DNA from: Chamaelirium japonicum
Lineage: Eukaryota > Streptophyta > Magnoliopsida > Liliales > Melanthiaceae
DNA: 64,000 nt
NCBI GenBank assembly: GCA_947650365.1
Contig: CANTAL010000023.1
Coordinates: 1,805,501 to 1,869,500 of the forward strand
Direction: 5' to 3'
Shown here one piece after another: positions 49,101-63,823 of this stretch. The translations under genes were made by a program, and so were the position numbers. Position 1 is the stretch's first letter. Every line of letters begins with the position of its first letter. The notes under the pieces are model-generated. The model ran no database searches, was not told where the DNA came from, and worked only from the letters and a program-made list of their open reading frames with translations.

Positions 49101-51001
49101 CGAATGAATTAGAATAGATCGTACGAATGAGTAAGAATGGATCATACGAATGAAATAGAATGGATTGTACGAATGAATTAGAATGGATACATTCGTGCGA
49201 ATGAATTAGGATTGATCGTATGAATGAATTAGAATAGATTGTGCGAATGAATTAGAATGGATCGTACGAATGAATTAGAATGGATATATTCGTGCAAAAA
49301 AAATAGAATGGGTTGTATGAATGAATTAGAATGGATCGTGTGAATGAATTAGAATGGATCATACGAATGAATTAGAATAGATACATTCGTGCGAATGAAT
49401 TAGAATGGATCGTGCGAATGAATTAGAATGGATCGTACGAATGAATTAGAATGGATCGTAGGAATGAATTAGAATGGATCGTGCGAATGAATTAGAATGG
49501 GTCGTACGAATGAATTAGAATGGATCGTACGAATGAATTAGAATGGATCGTATGAATGAATTAGATTGGATCGTATTAATGAATTAGAATGGATCGTACG
49601 AATGAATTAGAATAGATCGTACGAATGAATTAGAATGGATACGAATGGATCGTACGAATGAGTAAGAATGGATCGTACGAATGAAATAGAATGGATTGTA
49701 CGAATGAATTAGAATAGATACATTCGTGCGAATGAATTAGGATGGATCGTATGAATGAATTAGAATAGATTGTGCGAATGAATTAGAATGGATCGTACGA
49801 ATGAATTAGAATGGATCGTATTAAGTAATTAGAATGGATCGTATGAGTGAATTAGAATGGATACAAAGGAATTAGAATGGATCGTACGAAGGAATTAGAA
49901 TGAAGAATGGATCGTGCGAATGAATTAGAATGGATCGTGCAATAAGAATGGATCGTACGAATGAAATAGAATAGATCGTACGGATAAATGAATTTGGATC
50001 GTGCTAATGAACTAGAATGGATCGTACGAATGAATTAGAATGGATCGTACTAATGAATTAGAATAGATTGTGCGAATGAATTAGAATGGATCGTACGAAT
50101 GAATTAGAAAGGATATATTCGTACGAACGAATTAGAATAGATCGTATGAATGAATTAGATTGGATCGTATTAATGAATTAGAATGGATCGTGCGAATGAA
50201 TTAGAATGGATCGTACGAATGAATTAGAATGGATAGATTCGTGCGAATGAATTTGAATGGATCGTACGAAGGAATTAGAATGGATCGTACGAAGGAATTA
50301 GAATAGATCATACGAAGAAATTAGAATGGATCGTACGAATGAATTAGAATGGATCGTATGAATGAATTAGAATGGATCGTGCGAATGAATTAAAATGGAT
50401 CGTATGAATGAAATAGAATGGATCGTATGAATTAGAATGGATCGTACGAATGAAATAGAATGGATCGTACGAATGAATTAGAATAGATTGTGCGAATGGA
50501 TTAGAATGGATCATACGATTGAGTAAGAATGGATTGTACGAATGAAATAGAATAGATCGTACGAATGAATTAGAATGGATCATGCTAATGAATTGGAATT
50601 GATCGTACGAATGAATTAGAATAGATTGTGCGAATGAATTAGAATGGATCGTACGAATGAATTGGAATGGATACATTCGTGCGAATGAATTAGAATGGAT
50701 CGTATGAATGAATTAGAGTGGATACATTCGTACAAATGAATTAGAATGGATCGTACGACTGAATTAGAATGGATCGAACGAATGAATTAGAATGGATTGT
50801 GCGAATGAATTAGAATGGATTGAATTAGAATGAATCATACGAATGAATTAGAATGGATCGTACGAATGAATTAGAATGGATCGTGCGAATGAATTAGAAT
50901 GGATTGTGCGAATGAATTAGAATGGATCGTACGAATGAATTAGAATGGATCGTATGAATGAATTAGATTGGATCGTGCGAATGAATTAGAATGGATCGTA
51001 C
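46136..51001 (+). repeat. 4,866-bp repeat, copy 2
   Basis: No difference from copy 3 was noticed by eye. It carries A at 46,692 and T at 46,870, where copy 1 has T and G. The CGATTGAGTAAG marker is at 50,516. Confidence 0.93.
48401..48672 (-). repeat. Inverted 272-bp cassette in copy 2
   Basis: Same cassette as 43,535-43,806, shifted by 4,866, with no change noticed. Confidence 0.92.
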
Positions 51002-54000
51002 GAATGAATTAGAATGGATCGTGCGAATGAATTAGAATGGATCGTACGAATGAATTAGAATAGATTGTGCGAATGAATTAGAATGGATCGTACGAATGAA
51101 ATAGAATGGATCGTACGAATGAATTAGAATGGATACATTCGTGCAAAAGAAACAGAATGGATTGTATGAATGAATTAGAATGGATCGTGTGAATGAATTA
51201 GAATGGATCATACGAATGAATTAGAATGGATACATTCGTGCGAATGAATTATAATGGATCGTGCGAATGAATTAGAATGGATCGTACGAATGAATTAGAA
51301 TGGATCGTATGAATGAATTAGAATGGATCGTGCGAATGAATTAGAATGGATCGTGCGAATGAATTAGAATGGATCGTACGAATGAATTAGAATGGATCTT
51401 ATGAATGAATTAGATTGGATTGTATTAATGAATTAGAATGGATCGTACGAATGAATTAGAATAGATCGTACGATTGAATTAGAATGGATACGAATGGATC
51501 GTACGAATGAGTAAGAATGGATCGTACGAATGAAATAGAATGGATTGTACGAATGAAATAGAATGGATACATTCGTGCGAATGAATTAGGATGGATCGTA
51601 TGAATGAATTAGAATAGATTGTGCGAATGAATTAGAATGGATCGTACGAATGAATTAGAATGGATACATTCATGCGAATGAATTAGAATGGATCGTATGA
51701 ATGAATTAGAATGGATCGTATGAGTGAATTAGAATTGATCGTACGAAGGAATTAGAATGGAGAATGGATCGTGCGAATGAATTAGAATGGATCGTGCGAT
51801 AAGAATGGATCGTACGAATGAAATAGAATAGATCGTACGGATAATTGAATTTGGATCGTGCTAATGAATTAGAATGGTTCGTACGAATGAATTAGAATGG
51901 ATCGTACTAATGAATTAGAATAGATTGTGTGAATGAATTAGAATGGATCGTACGAATGAATTAGAAAGGATATATTCGTGCAAATGAATTAGAATAGATC
52001 GTATGAATGAATTAGATTGGATCGTATTAATGAATTAGAATGGATCGTGCGAATGAATTAGAATGGATCGTACGAATGAATTAGAATGAATAGATTCGTG
52101 CGAATGAATTTGAATGGATCGTACGAAGGAATTAGAATGGATCGTACGAAGGAATTAGAATGGATCGTACGAATGAATTAGAATGGATCGTACGAATGAA
52201 TTAGAATGGATACATTCGTGCAAAAGAAATAGAATGGATTGTATGAATGAATTAGAATGGATCGTGTGAATGAATTAGAATGGATCATACATATGAATTA
52301 GAATGGATACATTCGTGCGAATGAATTAGAATGGATCGTGCGAATGAATTAGAATGGATCGTACGAATGAATTAGAATGGATCGTATGAATGAATTAGAA
52401 TGGATTGTGTGAATGAATTAGATTGGATCGTGCGAATGAATTAGAATGGATCGTACGAATGAATTAGAATGGATACATTCGTGCGAATGAATTAGGATGG
52501 ATCGTATAAATGAATTAGAATAGATTGTGCGAATGAATTAGAATGGATCGTACGAATGAATTAGAATGGATACATTCATGCGAATGAATTAGAATGGATC
52601 GTATCAATGAATTAGAATCGATCGTATGAGTGAATTAGAATGGATACGAAGGAATTAGAATGGATCGTACGAAGGAATTAGAATGGAGAATGGATCGTGC
52701 GAATGAATTAGAATGGATCGTGCGATAAGAATGGATCGTACGAATGAAATAGAATAGATCGTACGGATAAATGAATTTGGATCGTGCTAATGAATTAGAA
52801 TGGATTGTACGAATGGATTAGAATGGATCGAACGAATGAATTAGAATGGATACATTCGTGCAAAAGAATTAGAATGGATTGTATGAATGAATTAGAATGG
52901 ATCATACGAAGGAATTAGAATGGATCGTACGAATGAATTAGAATGGATCGTACGAATGAATTAGAATGGATCATACGAAGGAATTAGAATGGATCGTACG
53001 AAGGAATTAGAATGGATACCTTCGTGCAAATGAATTAGAATGGATCGTACGAATGAGTAAGAATGGATCGTACAAATGAAATAGAATGGATCGTATGAAT
53101 GAATTAGAATGGATCGTGCGAATGAATTAGAATGGATCGTACGAATGAATTAGAATAGATTGTGCGAATGAATTAGAATGGATCGTACAAACGAATTAGA
53201 ATGGATCGTGCGAATGAATTAGAATATGGATTGTACGAAGGAATTAGAATGGATCGTACGAATGAATTCGAATGTATCCATTCTAATTCATTCGTACGAT
53301 CCATTCTAATTCATTCGCACGATCCATTCTAATTCATTCATACAATCCATTCTAATTCTTTTGCACGAATGTATCCATTCTAATTCATTCGTTCGATCCA
53401 TTCTAATTCATTCGTACGATCCATTCTAATTCATTCGCACGATCCATTCTAATTCATGCATACGATCCAATCTAATTCATTCATACGATCCATTCTAATT
53501 CATTCGCACGAATGTATCCATTCTAATTCATTCGTATATGTATGAATCAATTAGAATGGATCGTACGAATGAATTAGAGTTGATACATTCGTGCGAATGA
53601 ATTAGAATGGATCGTACGAATGAATTAGATTGGATCGTATGAATGAATTAGAATGGATCGTACGAATGAATTAGATTGGATCGTATGAATGAATTATAAT
53701 GGATCATGCGAATGAATTAGAATAGATCATATGATTGAATTAGAATGGATCGTACGAATGAATTAGAATGGATACATTCGTGCAAAAGAATTAGAATGGA
53801 TTGTATGAATGAATTAGAATGGATCGTATGAATGAATTAGAATGGATCGTGCGAATGAATTAGAATGGATCGTGCGAATGAATTAGAATGGATTGTACGA
53901 ATGAATTAGAATGGATCGTATGAATGAATTAGATTGGATCATATTAATGAATTAGAATGGATCGTACGAATGAATTAGAATAGATCGTACGAATGAGTAA

Positions 54001-55867
54001 GAATGGATCATACGAATGAAATAGAATGGATTGTACGAATGAATTAGAATGGATACATTCGTGCGAATGAATTAGGATTGATCGTATGAATGAATTAGAA
54101 TAGATTGTGCGAATGAATTAGAATGGATCGTACGAATGAATTAGAATGGATATATTCGTGCAAAAAAAATAGAATGGGTTGTATGAATGAATTAGAATGG
54201 ATCGTGTGAATGAATTAGAATGGATCATACGAATGAATTAGAATAGATACATTCGTGCGAATGAATTAGAATGGATCGTGCGAATGAATTAGAATGGATC
54301 GTACGAATGAATTAGAATGGATCGTAGGAATGAATTAGAATGGATCGTGCGAATGAATTAGAATGGGTCGTACGAATGAATTAGAATGGATCGTACGAAT
54401 GAATTAGAATGGATCGTATGAATGAATTAGATTGGATCGTATTAATGAATTAGAATGGATCGTACGAATGAATTAGAATAGATCGTACGAATGAATTAGA
54501 ATGGATACGAATGGATCGTACGAATGAGTAAGAATGGATCGTACGAATGAAATAGAATGGATTGTACGAATGAATTAGAATAGATACATTCGTGCGAATG
54601 AATTAGGATGGATCGTATGAATGAATTAGAATAGATTGTGCGAATGAATTAGAATGGATCGTACGAATGAATTAGAATGGATCGTATTAAGTAATTAGAA
54701 TGGATCGTATGAGTGAATTAGAATGGATACAAAGGAATTAGAATGGATCGTACGAAGGAATTAGAATGAAGAATGGATCGTGCGAATGAATTAGAATGGA
54801 TCGTGCAATAAGAATGGATCGTACGAATGAAATAGAATAGATCGTACGGATAAATGAATTTGGATCGTGCTAATGAACTAGAATGGATCGTACGAATGAA
54901 TTAGAATGGATCGTACTAATGAATTAGAATAGATTGTGCGAATGAATTAGAATGGATCGTACGAATGAATTAGAAAGGATATATTCGTACGAACGAATTA
55001 GAATAGATCGTATGAATGAATTAGATTGGATCGTATTAATGAATTAGAATGGATCGTGCGAATGAATTAGAATGGATCGTACGAATGAATTAGAATGGAT
55101 AGATTCGTGCGAATGAATTTGAATGGATCGTACGAAGGAATTAGAATGGATCGTACGAAGGAATTAGAATAGATCATACGAAGAAATTAGAATGGATCGT
55201 ACGAATGAATTAGAATGGATCGTATGAATGAATTAGAATGGATCGTGCGAATGAATTAAAATGGATCGTATGAATGAAATAGAATGGATCGTATGAATTA
55301 GAATGGATCGTACGAATGAAATAGAATGGATCGTACGAATGAATTAGAATAGATTGTGCGAATGGATTAGAATGGATCATACGATTGAGTAAGAATGGAT
55401 TGTACGAATGAAATAGAATAGATCGTACGAATGAATTAGAATGGATCATGCTAATGAATTGGAATTGATCGTACGAATGAATTAGAATAGATTGTGCGAA
55501 TGAATTAGAATGGATCGTACGAATGAATTGGAATGGATACATTCGTGCGAATGAATTAGAATGGATCGTATGAATGAATTAGAGTGGATACATTCGTACA
55601 AATGAATTAGAATGGATCGTACGACTGAATTAGAATGGATCGAACGAATGAATTAGAATGGATTGTGCGAATGAATTAGAATGGATTGAATTAGAATGAA
55701 TCATACGAATGAATTAGAATGGATCGTACGAATGAATTAGAATGGATCGTGCGAATGAATTAGAATGGATTGTGCGAATGAATTAGAATGGATCGTACGA
55801 ATGAATTAGAATGGATCGTATGAATGAATTAGATTGGATCGTGCGAATGAATTAGAATGGATCGTAC
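51002..55867 (+). repeat. 4,866-bp repeat, copy 3
   Basis: Apparently identical to copy 2. The CGATTGAGTAAG marker is at 55,382. Confidence 0.93.
53267..53538 (-). repeat. Inverted 272-bp cassette in copy 3
   Basis: Same cassette as in copies 1 and 2. Confidence 0.92.
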
Positions 55868-58800
55868 GAATGAATTAGAATGGATCGTGCGAATGAATTA
55901 GAATGGATCGTACGAATGAATTAGAATAGATTGTGCGAATGAATTAGAATGGATCGTACGAATGAAATAGAATGGATCGTACGAATGAATTAGAATGGAT
56001 ACATTCGTGCAAAAGAAACAGAATGGATTGTATGAATGAATTAGAATGGATCGTGTGAATGAATTAGAATGGATCATACGAATGAATTAGAATGGATACA
56101 TTCGTGCGAATGAATTATAATGGATCGTGCGAATGAATTAGAATGGATCGTACGAATGAATTAGAATGGATCGTATGAATGAATTAGAATGGATCGTGCG
56201 AATGAATTAGAATGGATCGTGCGAATGAATTAGAATGGATCGTACGAATGAATTAGAATGGATCTTATGAATGAATTAGATTGGATTGTATTAATGAATT
56301 AGAATGGATCGTACGAATGAATTAGAATAGATCGTACGATTGAATTAGAATGGATACGAATGGATCGTACGAATGAGTAAGAATGGATCGTACGAATGAA
56401 ATAGAATGGATTGTACGAATGAAATAGAATGGATACATTCGTGCGAATGAATTAGGATGGATCGTATGAATGAATTAGAATAGATTGTGCGAATGAATTA
56501 GAATGGATCGTACGAATGAATTAGAATGGATACATTCATGCGAATGAATTAGAATGGATCGTATGAATGAATTAGAATGGATCGTATGAGTGAATTAGAA
56601 TTGATCGTACGAAGGAATTAGAATGGAGAATGGATCGTGCGAATGAATTAGAATGGATCGTGCGATAAGAATGGATCGTACGAATGAAATAGAATAGATC
56701 GTACGGATAATTGAATTTGGATCGTGCTAATGAATTAGAATGGTTCGTACGAATGAATTAGAATGGATCGTACTAATGAATTAGAATAGATTGTGTGAAT
56801 GAATTAGAATGGATCGTACGAATGAATTAGAAAGGATATATTCGTGCAAATGAATTAGAATAGATCGTATGAATGAATTAGATTGGATCGTATTAATGAA
56901 TTAGAATGGATCGTGCGAATGAATTAGAATGGATCGTACGAATGAATTAGAATGAATAGATTCGTGCGAATGAATTTGAATGGATCGTACGAAGGAATTA
57001 GAATGGATCGTACGAAGGAATTAGAATGGATCGTACGAATGAATTAGAATGGATCGTACGAATGAATTAGAATGGATACATTCGTGCAAAAGAAATAGAA
57101 TGGATTGTATGAATGAATTAGAATGGATCGTGTGAATGAATTAGAATGGATCATACATATGAATTAGAATGGATACATTCGTGCGAATGAATTAGAATGG
57201 ATCGTGCGAATGAATTAGAATGGATCGTACGAATGAATTAGAATGGATCGTATGAATGAATTAGAATGGATTGTGTGAATGAATTAGATTGGATCGTGCG
57301 AATGAATTAGAATGGATCGTACGAATGAATTAGAATGGATACATTCGTGCGAATGAATTAGGATGGATCGTATAAATGAATTAGAATAGATTGTGCGAAT
57401 GAATTAGAATGGATCGTACGAATGAATTAGAATGGATACATTCATGCGAATGAATTAGAATGGATCGTATCAATGAATTAGAATCGATCGTATGAGTGAA
57501 TTAGAATGGATACGAAGGAATTAGAATGGATCGTACGAAGGAATTAGAATGGAGAATGGATCGTGCGAATGAATTAGAATGGATCGTGCGATAAGAATGG
57601 ATCGTACGAATGAAATAGAATAGATCGTACGGATAAATGAATTTGGATCGTGCTAATGAATTAGAATGGATTGTACGAATGGATTAGAATGGATCGAACG
57701 AATGAATTAGAATGGATACATTCGTGCAAAAGAATTAGAATGGATTGTATGAATGAATTAGAATGGATCATACGAAGGAATTAGAATGGATCGTACGAAT
57801 GAATTAGAATGGATCGTACGAATGAATTAGAATGGATCGTACGAAGGAATTAGAATGGATCGTACGAAGGAATTACAATGGATACCTTCGTGCAAATGAA
57901 TTAGAATGGATCGTACGAATGAGTAAGAATGGATCGTACAAATGAAATAGAATGGATCGTATGAATGAATTAGAATGGATCGTGCGAATGAATTAGAATG
58001 GATCGTACGAATGAATTAGAATAGATTGTGCGAATGAATTAGAATGGATCGTACAAACGAATTAGAATGGATCGTGCGAATGAATTAGAATATGGATTGT
58101 ACGAAGGAATTAGAATGGATCGTACGAATGAATTCGAATGTATCCATTCTAATTCATTCGTACGATCCATTCTAATTCATTCGCACGATCCATTCTAATT
58201 CATTCATACAATCCATTCTAATTCTTTTGCACGAATGTATCCATTCTAATTCATTCGTTCGATCCATTCTAATTCATTCGTACGATCCATTCTAATTCAT
58301 TCGCACGATCCATTCTAATTCATGCATACGATCCAATCTAATTCATTCATACGATCCATTCTAATTCATTCGCACGAATGTATCCATTCTAATTCATTCG
58401 TATATGTATGAATCAATTAGAATGGATCGTACGAATGAATTAGAGTTGATACATTCGTGCGAATGAATTAGAATGGATCGTACGAATGAATTAGATTGGA
58501 TCGTATGAATGAATTAGAATGGATCGTACGAATGAATTAGATTGGATCGTATGAATGAATTATAATGGATCATGCGAATGAATTAGAATAGATCATATGA
58601 ATGAATTAGAATGGATCGTACGAATGAATTAGAATGGATACATTCGTGCAAAAGAATTAGAATGGATTGTATGAATGAATTAGAATGGATCGTATGAATG
58701 AATTAGAATGGATCGTGCGAATGAATTAGAATGGATCGTGCGAATGAATTAGAATGGATTGTACGAATGAATTAGAATGGATCGTATGAATGAATTAGAT

Positions 58801-60733
58801 TGGATCGTATTAATGAATGAGAATGGATCGTACGAATGAATTAGAATAGATCGTACGAATGAGGAAGAATGGATCATACGAATGAAATAGAATGGATTGT
58901 ACGAATGAATTAGAATGGATACATTCGTGCGAATGAATTAGGATTGATCGTATGAATGAATTAGAATAGATTGTGCGAATGAATTAGAATGGATCGTACG
59001 AATGAATTAGAATGGATATATTCGTGCAAAAAAAATAGAATGGGTTGTATGAATGAATTAGAATGGATCGTGTGAATGAATTAGAATGGATCATACGAAT
59101 GAATTAGAATAGATACATTCGTGCGAATGAATTAGAATGGATCGTGCGAATGAATTAGAATGGATCGTACGAATGAATTAGAATGGATCGTAGGAATGAA
59201 TTAGAATGGATCGTGCGAATGAATTAGAATGGGTCGTACGAATGAATTAGAATGGATCGTACGAATGAATTAGAATGGATCGTATGAATGAATTAGATTG
59301 GATCGTATTAATGAATTAGAATGGATCGTACGAATGAATTAGAATAGATCGTACGAATGAATTAGAATGGATACGAATGGATCGTACGAATGAGTAAGAA
59401 TGGATCGTACGAATGAAATAGAATGGATTGTACGAATGAATTAGAATAGATACATTCGTGCGAATGAATTAGGATGGATCGTATGAATGAATTAGAATAG
59501 ATTGTGCGAATGAATTAGAATGGATCGTACGAATGAATTAGAATGGATCGTATTAAGTAATTAGAATGGATCGTATGAGTGAATTAGAATGGATACAAAG
59601 GAATTAGAATGGATCGTACGAAGGAATTAGAATGAAGAATGGATCGTGCGAATGAATTAGAATGGATCGTGCAATAAGAATGGATCGTACGAATGAAATA
59701 GAATAGATCGTACGGATAAATGAATTTGGATCGTGCTAATGAACTAGAATGGATCGTACGAATGAATTAGAATGGATCGTACTAATGAATTAGAATAGAT
59801 TGTGCGAATGAATTAGAATGGATCGTACGAATGAATTAGAAAGGATATATTCGTACGAACGAATTAGAATAGATCGTATGAATGAATTAGATTGGATCGT
59901 ATTAATGAATTAGAATGGATCGTGCGAATGAATTAGAATGGATCGTACGAATGAATTAGAATGGATAGATTCGTGCGAATGAATTTGAATGGATCGTACG
60001 AAGGAATTAGAATGGATCGTACGAAGGAATTAGAATAGATCATACGAAGAAATTAGAATGGATCGTACGAATGAATTAGAATGGATCGTATGAATGAATT
60101 AGAATGGATCGTGCGAATGAATTAAAATGGATCGTATGAATGAAATAGAATGGATCGTATGAATTAGAATGGATCGTACGAATGAAATAGAATGGATCGT
60201 ACGAATGAATTAGAATAGATTATGCGAATGGATTAGAATGGATCATACGATTGAGTAAGAATGGATTGTACGAATGAAATAGAATAGATCGTACGAATGA
60301 ATTAGAATGGATCATGCTAATGAATTGGAATTGATCGTACGAATGAATTAGAATAGATTGTGCGAATGAATTAGAATGGATAGTACGAATGAATTGGAAT
60401 GGATACATTCGTGCGAATGAATTAGAATGGATCGTATGAATGAATTAGAGTGGATACATTCGTACAAATGAATTAGAATGGATCGTACGACTGAATTAGA
60501 ATGGATCGAACGAATGAATTAGAATGGATTGTGCGAATGAATTAGAATGGATTGAATTAGAATGAATCATACGAATGAATTAGAATGGATCGTACGAATG
60601 AATTAGAATGGATCGTGCGAATGAATTAGAATGGATTGTGCGAATGAATTAGAATGGATCGTACGAATGAATTAGAATGGATCGTATGAATGAATTAGAT
60701 TGGATCGTGCGAATGAATTAGAATGGATCGTAC
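55868..60733 (+). repeat. 4,866-bp repeat, copy 4
   Basis: Private bases noted all lie in the right half: G 57,839, C 57,876, A 58,601, G 58,807, G 58,819, G 58,864, A 60,222, A 60,382. The first 2 kb look identical to copies 2 and 3. Confidence 0.93.
58133..58404 (-). repeat. Inverted 272-bp cassette in copy 4
   Basis: Same cassette as in copies 1-3. Confidence 0.92.
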
Positions 60734-60754
60734 GAATGAATTAGAATGGATCGT

Positions 60755-62258
60755 ATGAATGAATTAGAATGGATCGTGCGAATGAATTTGAATGGATCGT
60801 GCGAATGAATAAGAATGGATCGTACGAATGAATTAGAATGGATCGTATGAATGAATTAGATTGGATCGTATTAATGAATTAGAATGGATCGTACGAATGA
60901 ATTAGAATAGATCGTATGAATGAATTAGAATGGATACGAATGGATACGAATGGATCGTACGAATGAGTAAGAATGGATCGTACGAATGAAATAGAATGGA
61001 TTGTACGAATGAATTAGAAAGGATACATTCGTGCGAATGAATTAGGATGGATCGTATGAATGAATTAGAATAGATTGTGCGAATGAATTAAAATGGATCG
61101 TACGAATGAATTAGAATTGATACATTCATGCGAATGAATTAGAATGGATCGTATGAATGAATTAGAATGGATCGTATGAGTGAATTAGAATGGATACGAA
61201 GGAATTAGAATGGATCGTACGAAGGAATTAGAATGGAGAATGAATCGTGCGAATGAATTAGAATGGATCGTGCGATAAGAATGGATTATACGAATGAAAT
61301 TGAATAGATCGTATGGATAAATGAATTTGGATCGTGCTAATGAATTAGAATGGATCGTACGAATGAATTAGAATGGATCGTACTAATGAATTAGAATAGA
61401 TTGTGCGAATGAATTAGAATGGATCGTACGAATGAATTAGAAAGGATATATTCGTGCGAATGAATTAGAATAGATCGTATGAATGAATTAGATTGGATCG
61501 TATTAATGAATTAGAATGGATCGTGCGAATGAATTAGAATGGATCGTACTAATGAATTAGAATGGATAGATTCGTGCGAATGAATTTGAATGGATCGTAC
61601 GAAGGAATTAGAATGGATCGTACGAAGGAATTAGAATAGATCATACGAAGAAATTAGAATGGATCATACGAATGAATTAGAATGGATCGTATGAATGAAT
61701 TAGAATGGATCGTGCGAATGAATTAAAATGGATCGTATAAATGAAATAGAATGGATCATATGAATTAGAATGGATCGTACGAATGAAATAGAATGGATCG
61801 TATGAATGAATTAGAATAGATTGTGCGAATGGATTAGAATGGATCATACGATTGAGTAAGAATGGATTGTACGAATGAAATAGAATAGATCGTACGAATG
61901 AATTAGAATGGATCATGCTAATAAATTAGAATTGATCGTACGAATGAATTAGAATAGATTGTGCGAATGAATTAGAATGGATCGTACGAATGAATTGGAA
62001 TGGATACATTCGTGCGAATGAATTAGAATGGATCGTATGAATGAATTAGAGTGGATACATTCGTACAAATGAATTAGAATGGATTGTACGAATGAATTAG
62101 AATGGATACATTCGTGCGAATGAATTAGAATGGATCATATGAATGAATTAGAATGGATCGTTTGAGTGAATGCGAATGGATCGTGCGAATGAATTAGAAT
62201 GGAGTGTACGAATGAATTAGAATGGATCGTACGAATGAATTAGAATGGATACATTCGT
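60755..62258 (+). repeat. Right flank: diverged partial copy of the higher-order repeat
   Basis: About 60,740-62,100 aligns with 44,580-45,900 and with 35,940-37,210: GGATACGAATGG (doubled here at 60,930-60,955), GTGCGATAAG near 61,267, ATGGATAAATGAATTTGG near 61,314, and CGATTGAGTAAG at 61,849. It is clearly more diverged than the four tandem copies. It ends with TTTGAGTGAATGCG at 62,161 and a CGTGCAAATCC hinge. Confidence 0.88.
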
Positions 62259-63823
62259 GCAAATCCATTCTATTTCATTCGTACGATCCATTCTAATTCA
62301 TTCGCACGATCCATTCTAATTCATTCATACGAACCATTCTAATTCATTCGTACGATCCATTCTAATTCATTCGTATGATCCATTCTAATTCATTCGCACA
62401 ATCTATTCTAATTCATTCGTATGATCCATTCTAATTCATTCGCATGATCCATTCTAATTCATTCATACGATCCATTCTAATTCATTCGTATGATCCATTC
62501 TTACTCATTTGTTCGATCCATTCTAATTCATTTGCACGAAGGTATCCATTCTAATTCATTCGTACTATCCATTCTAATTCCTTCGTACGATCTATTCTAA
62601 TTCCTTCGTACGATCCATTCTAATTCATTCGTACGATCCATTCTAATTCATTCGTACGATCCATTCTAATTCCTTCGTATGATCCATTCTAATTCATTCG
62701 TACGGTATGATTCATTCTAATTCATTCGTACGATTCATTCTAATTCATTCATACGATCCATTCTAATTCATTCGTACGATCCATTCTAATTCATTCATAC
62801 GATTCATTCTAATTCAATCCATTCTAATTCATTCGTACGATCCATTCTTACTCATTCGTACGATCCATTCTAATTCATTCGCACGAATAAATCCATTCTA
62901 ATTCATTCGTATGATCCATTCTAATTCATTCGCATGAATGTATCCATTCTAATTCATTCGTACGATCCATTCTATCTCATTCGTACAATCCATTCGATTT
63001 CATTCGTACGATCCATTCTAATTCATTCGCACGATCTATTCTAATTCATTCGCACGATCCATTCTAATTCATTCACACTCATACGATCCATTCTAATTCA
63101 TTCGCATGAATGTATCCTTTCTAATTCATTCGTACGATCCATTCTAATTCATTTGCACAATCTATTCTAATTCATTCGAGCAATCCATTCTAATTCATTA
63201 GCATGATCCATTCTAATTCATTCGTACGATCTATTCTATTTCATTCGTACAATCCATTCTTACTCAATCATATGATCCATTCTAATCCATTCGCACAATC
63301 TATTCTAATTCATTCGTACGATCCATTCTATTTCATTTGTACGATCCATTCTAATTCATACGATTCATTCTATTTCACTCATACGATCCATTTTAATTCA
63401 TTCGCACGATCCATTCTAATTCATTCATACGATCCATTCGAATTCATTCGCACGATCACTTCTCCATTCTAATTCCTTCGTACGATCCATTCTATTTTAT
63501 TCATACGATCCATTCTAATTCATTCATATGATCTATTCTAATTCTTTCGCACGAATGTATCCATTCTAATTCATTCGTACGATCCATTCTAATTCATTCG
63601 CACGATCCATTCTAATTCATTCATACAATCCATTCTAATTCTTTTGCACGAATGTATCCATTCTAATTCATTCGTTCGATCCATTCTAATTCATTCGTAC
63701 GATCCATTCTAATTCATTCGCACGATCCATTCTAATTCATGCATACGTTCCAATCTAATTCATTCATACGATCCATTCTAATTCATTCGCACGAATGTAT
63801 CCATTCAAATTCATTCGTACATG
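62259..63823 (-). repeat. R block 34
   Basis: Pyrimidine-sense block. Its start copies the arms at 37.4, 38.9 and 40.4 kb (TTTGCACGAAGGTATCC near 62,533). Next come CGTACGGTAT near 62,699 and the CTTACTCAATCA marker near 63,259. Finally the TTTTGCACGAATG, ATTCGTTCGATCC and CATGCATACG series near 63,644-63,745 repeats the cassette of the 4,866-bp repeat. Confidence 0.92.

Larger units (their letters stand above)
41270..60754 (+). repeat. 4,866-bp higher-order repeat, four tandem copies
   Basis: The rare unit GCAAAAGAAACAG occurs at 41,411, 46,277, 51,143 and 56,009, exactly 4,866 apart. The inverted cassette and other markers keep the same spacing. Identity begins at 41,270 (41,269 is T where copy 2 has C) and ends at 60,754. 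This gives four complete copies plus about 20 bp. The period is 211.6 units, so it is not a whole number of 23-mers. Single-base differences are few: I noted seven private to copy 1, none between copies 2 and 3, and eight private to copy 4. Very recent amplification, or assembly duplication, would both look like this. Confidence 0.95.

Noticed and set aside
41270..60754. Tandem genes or rDNA-like units of 4.9 kb
   Set aside because: The 4,866-bp unit is satellite throughout, with no coding or RNA-gene sequence.
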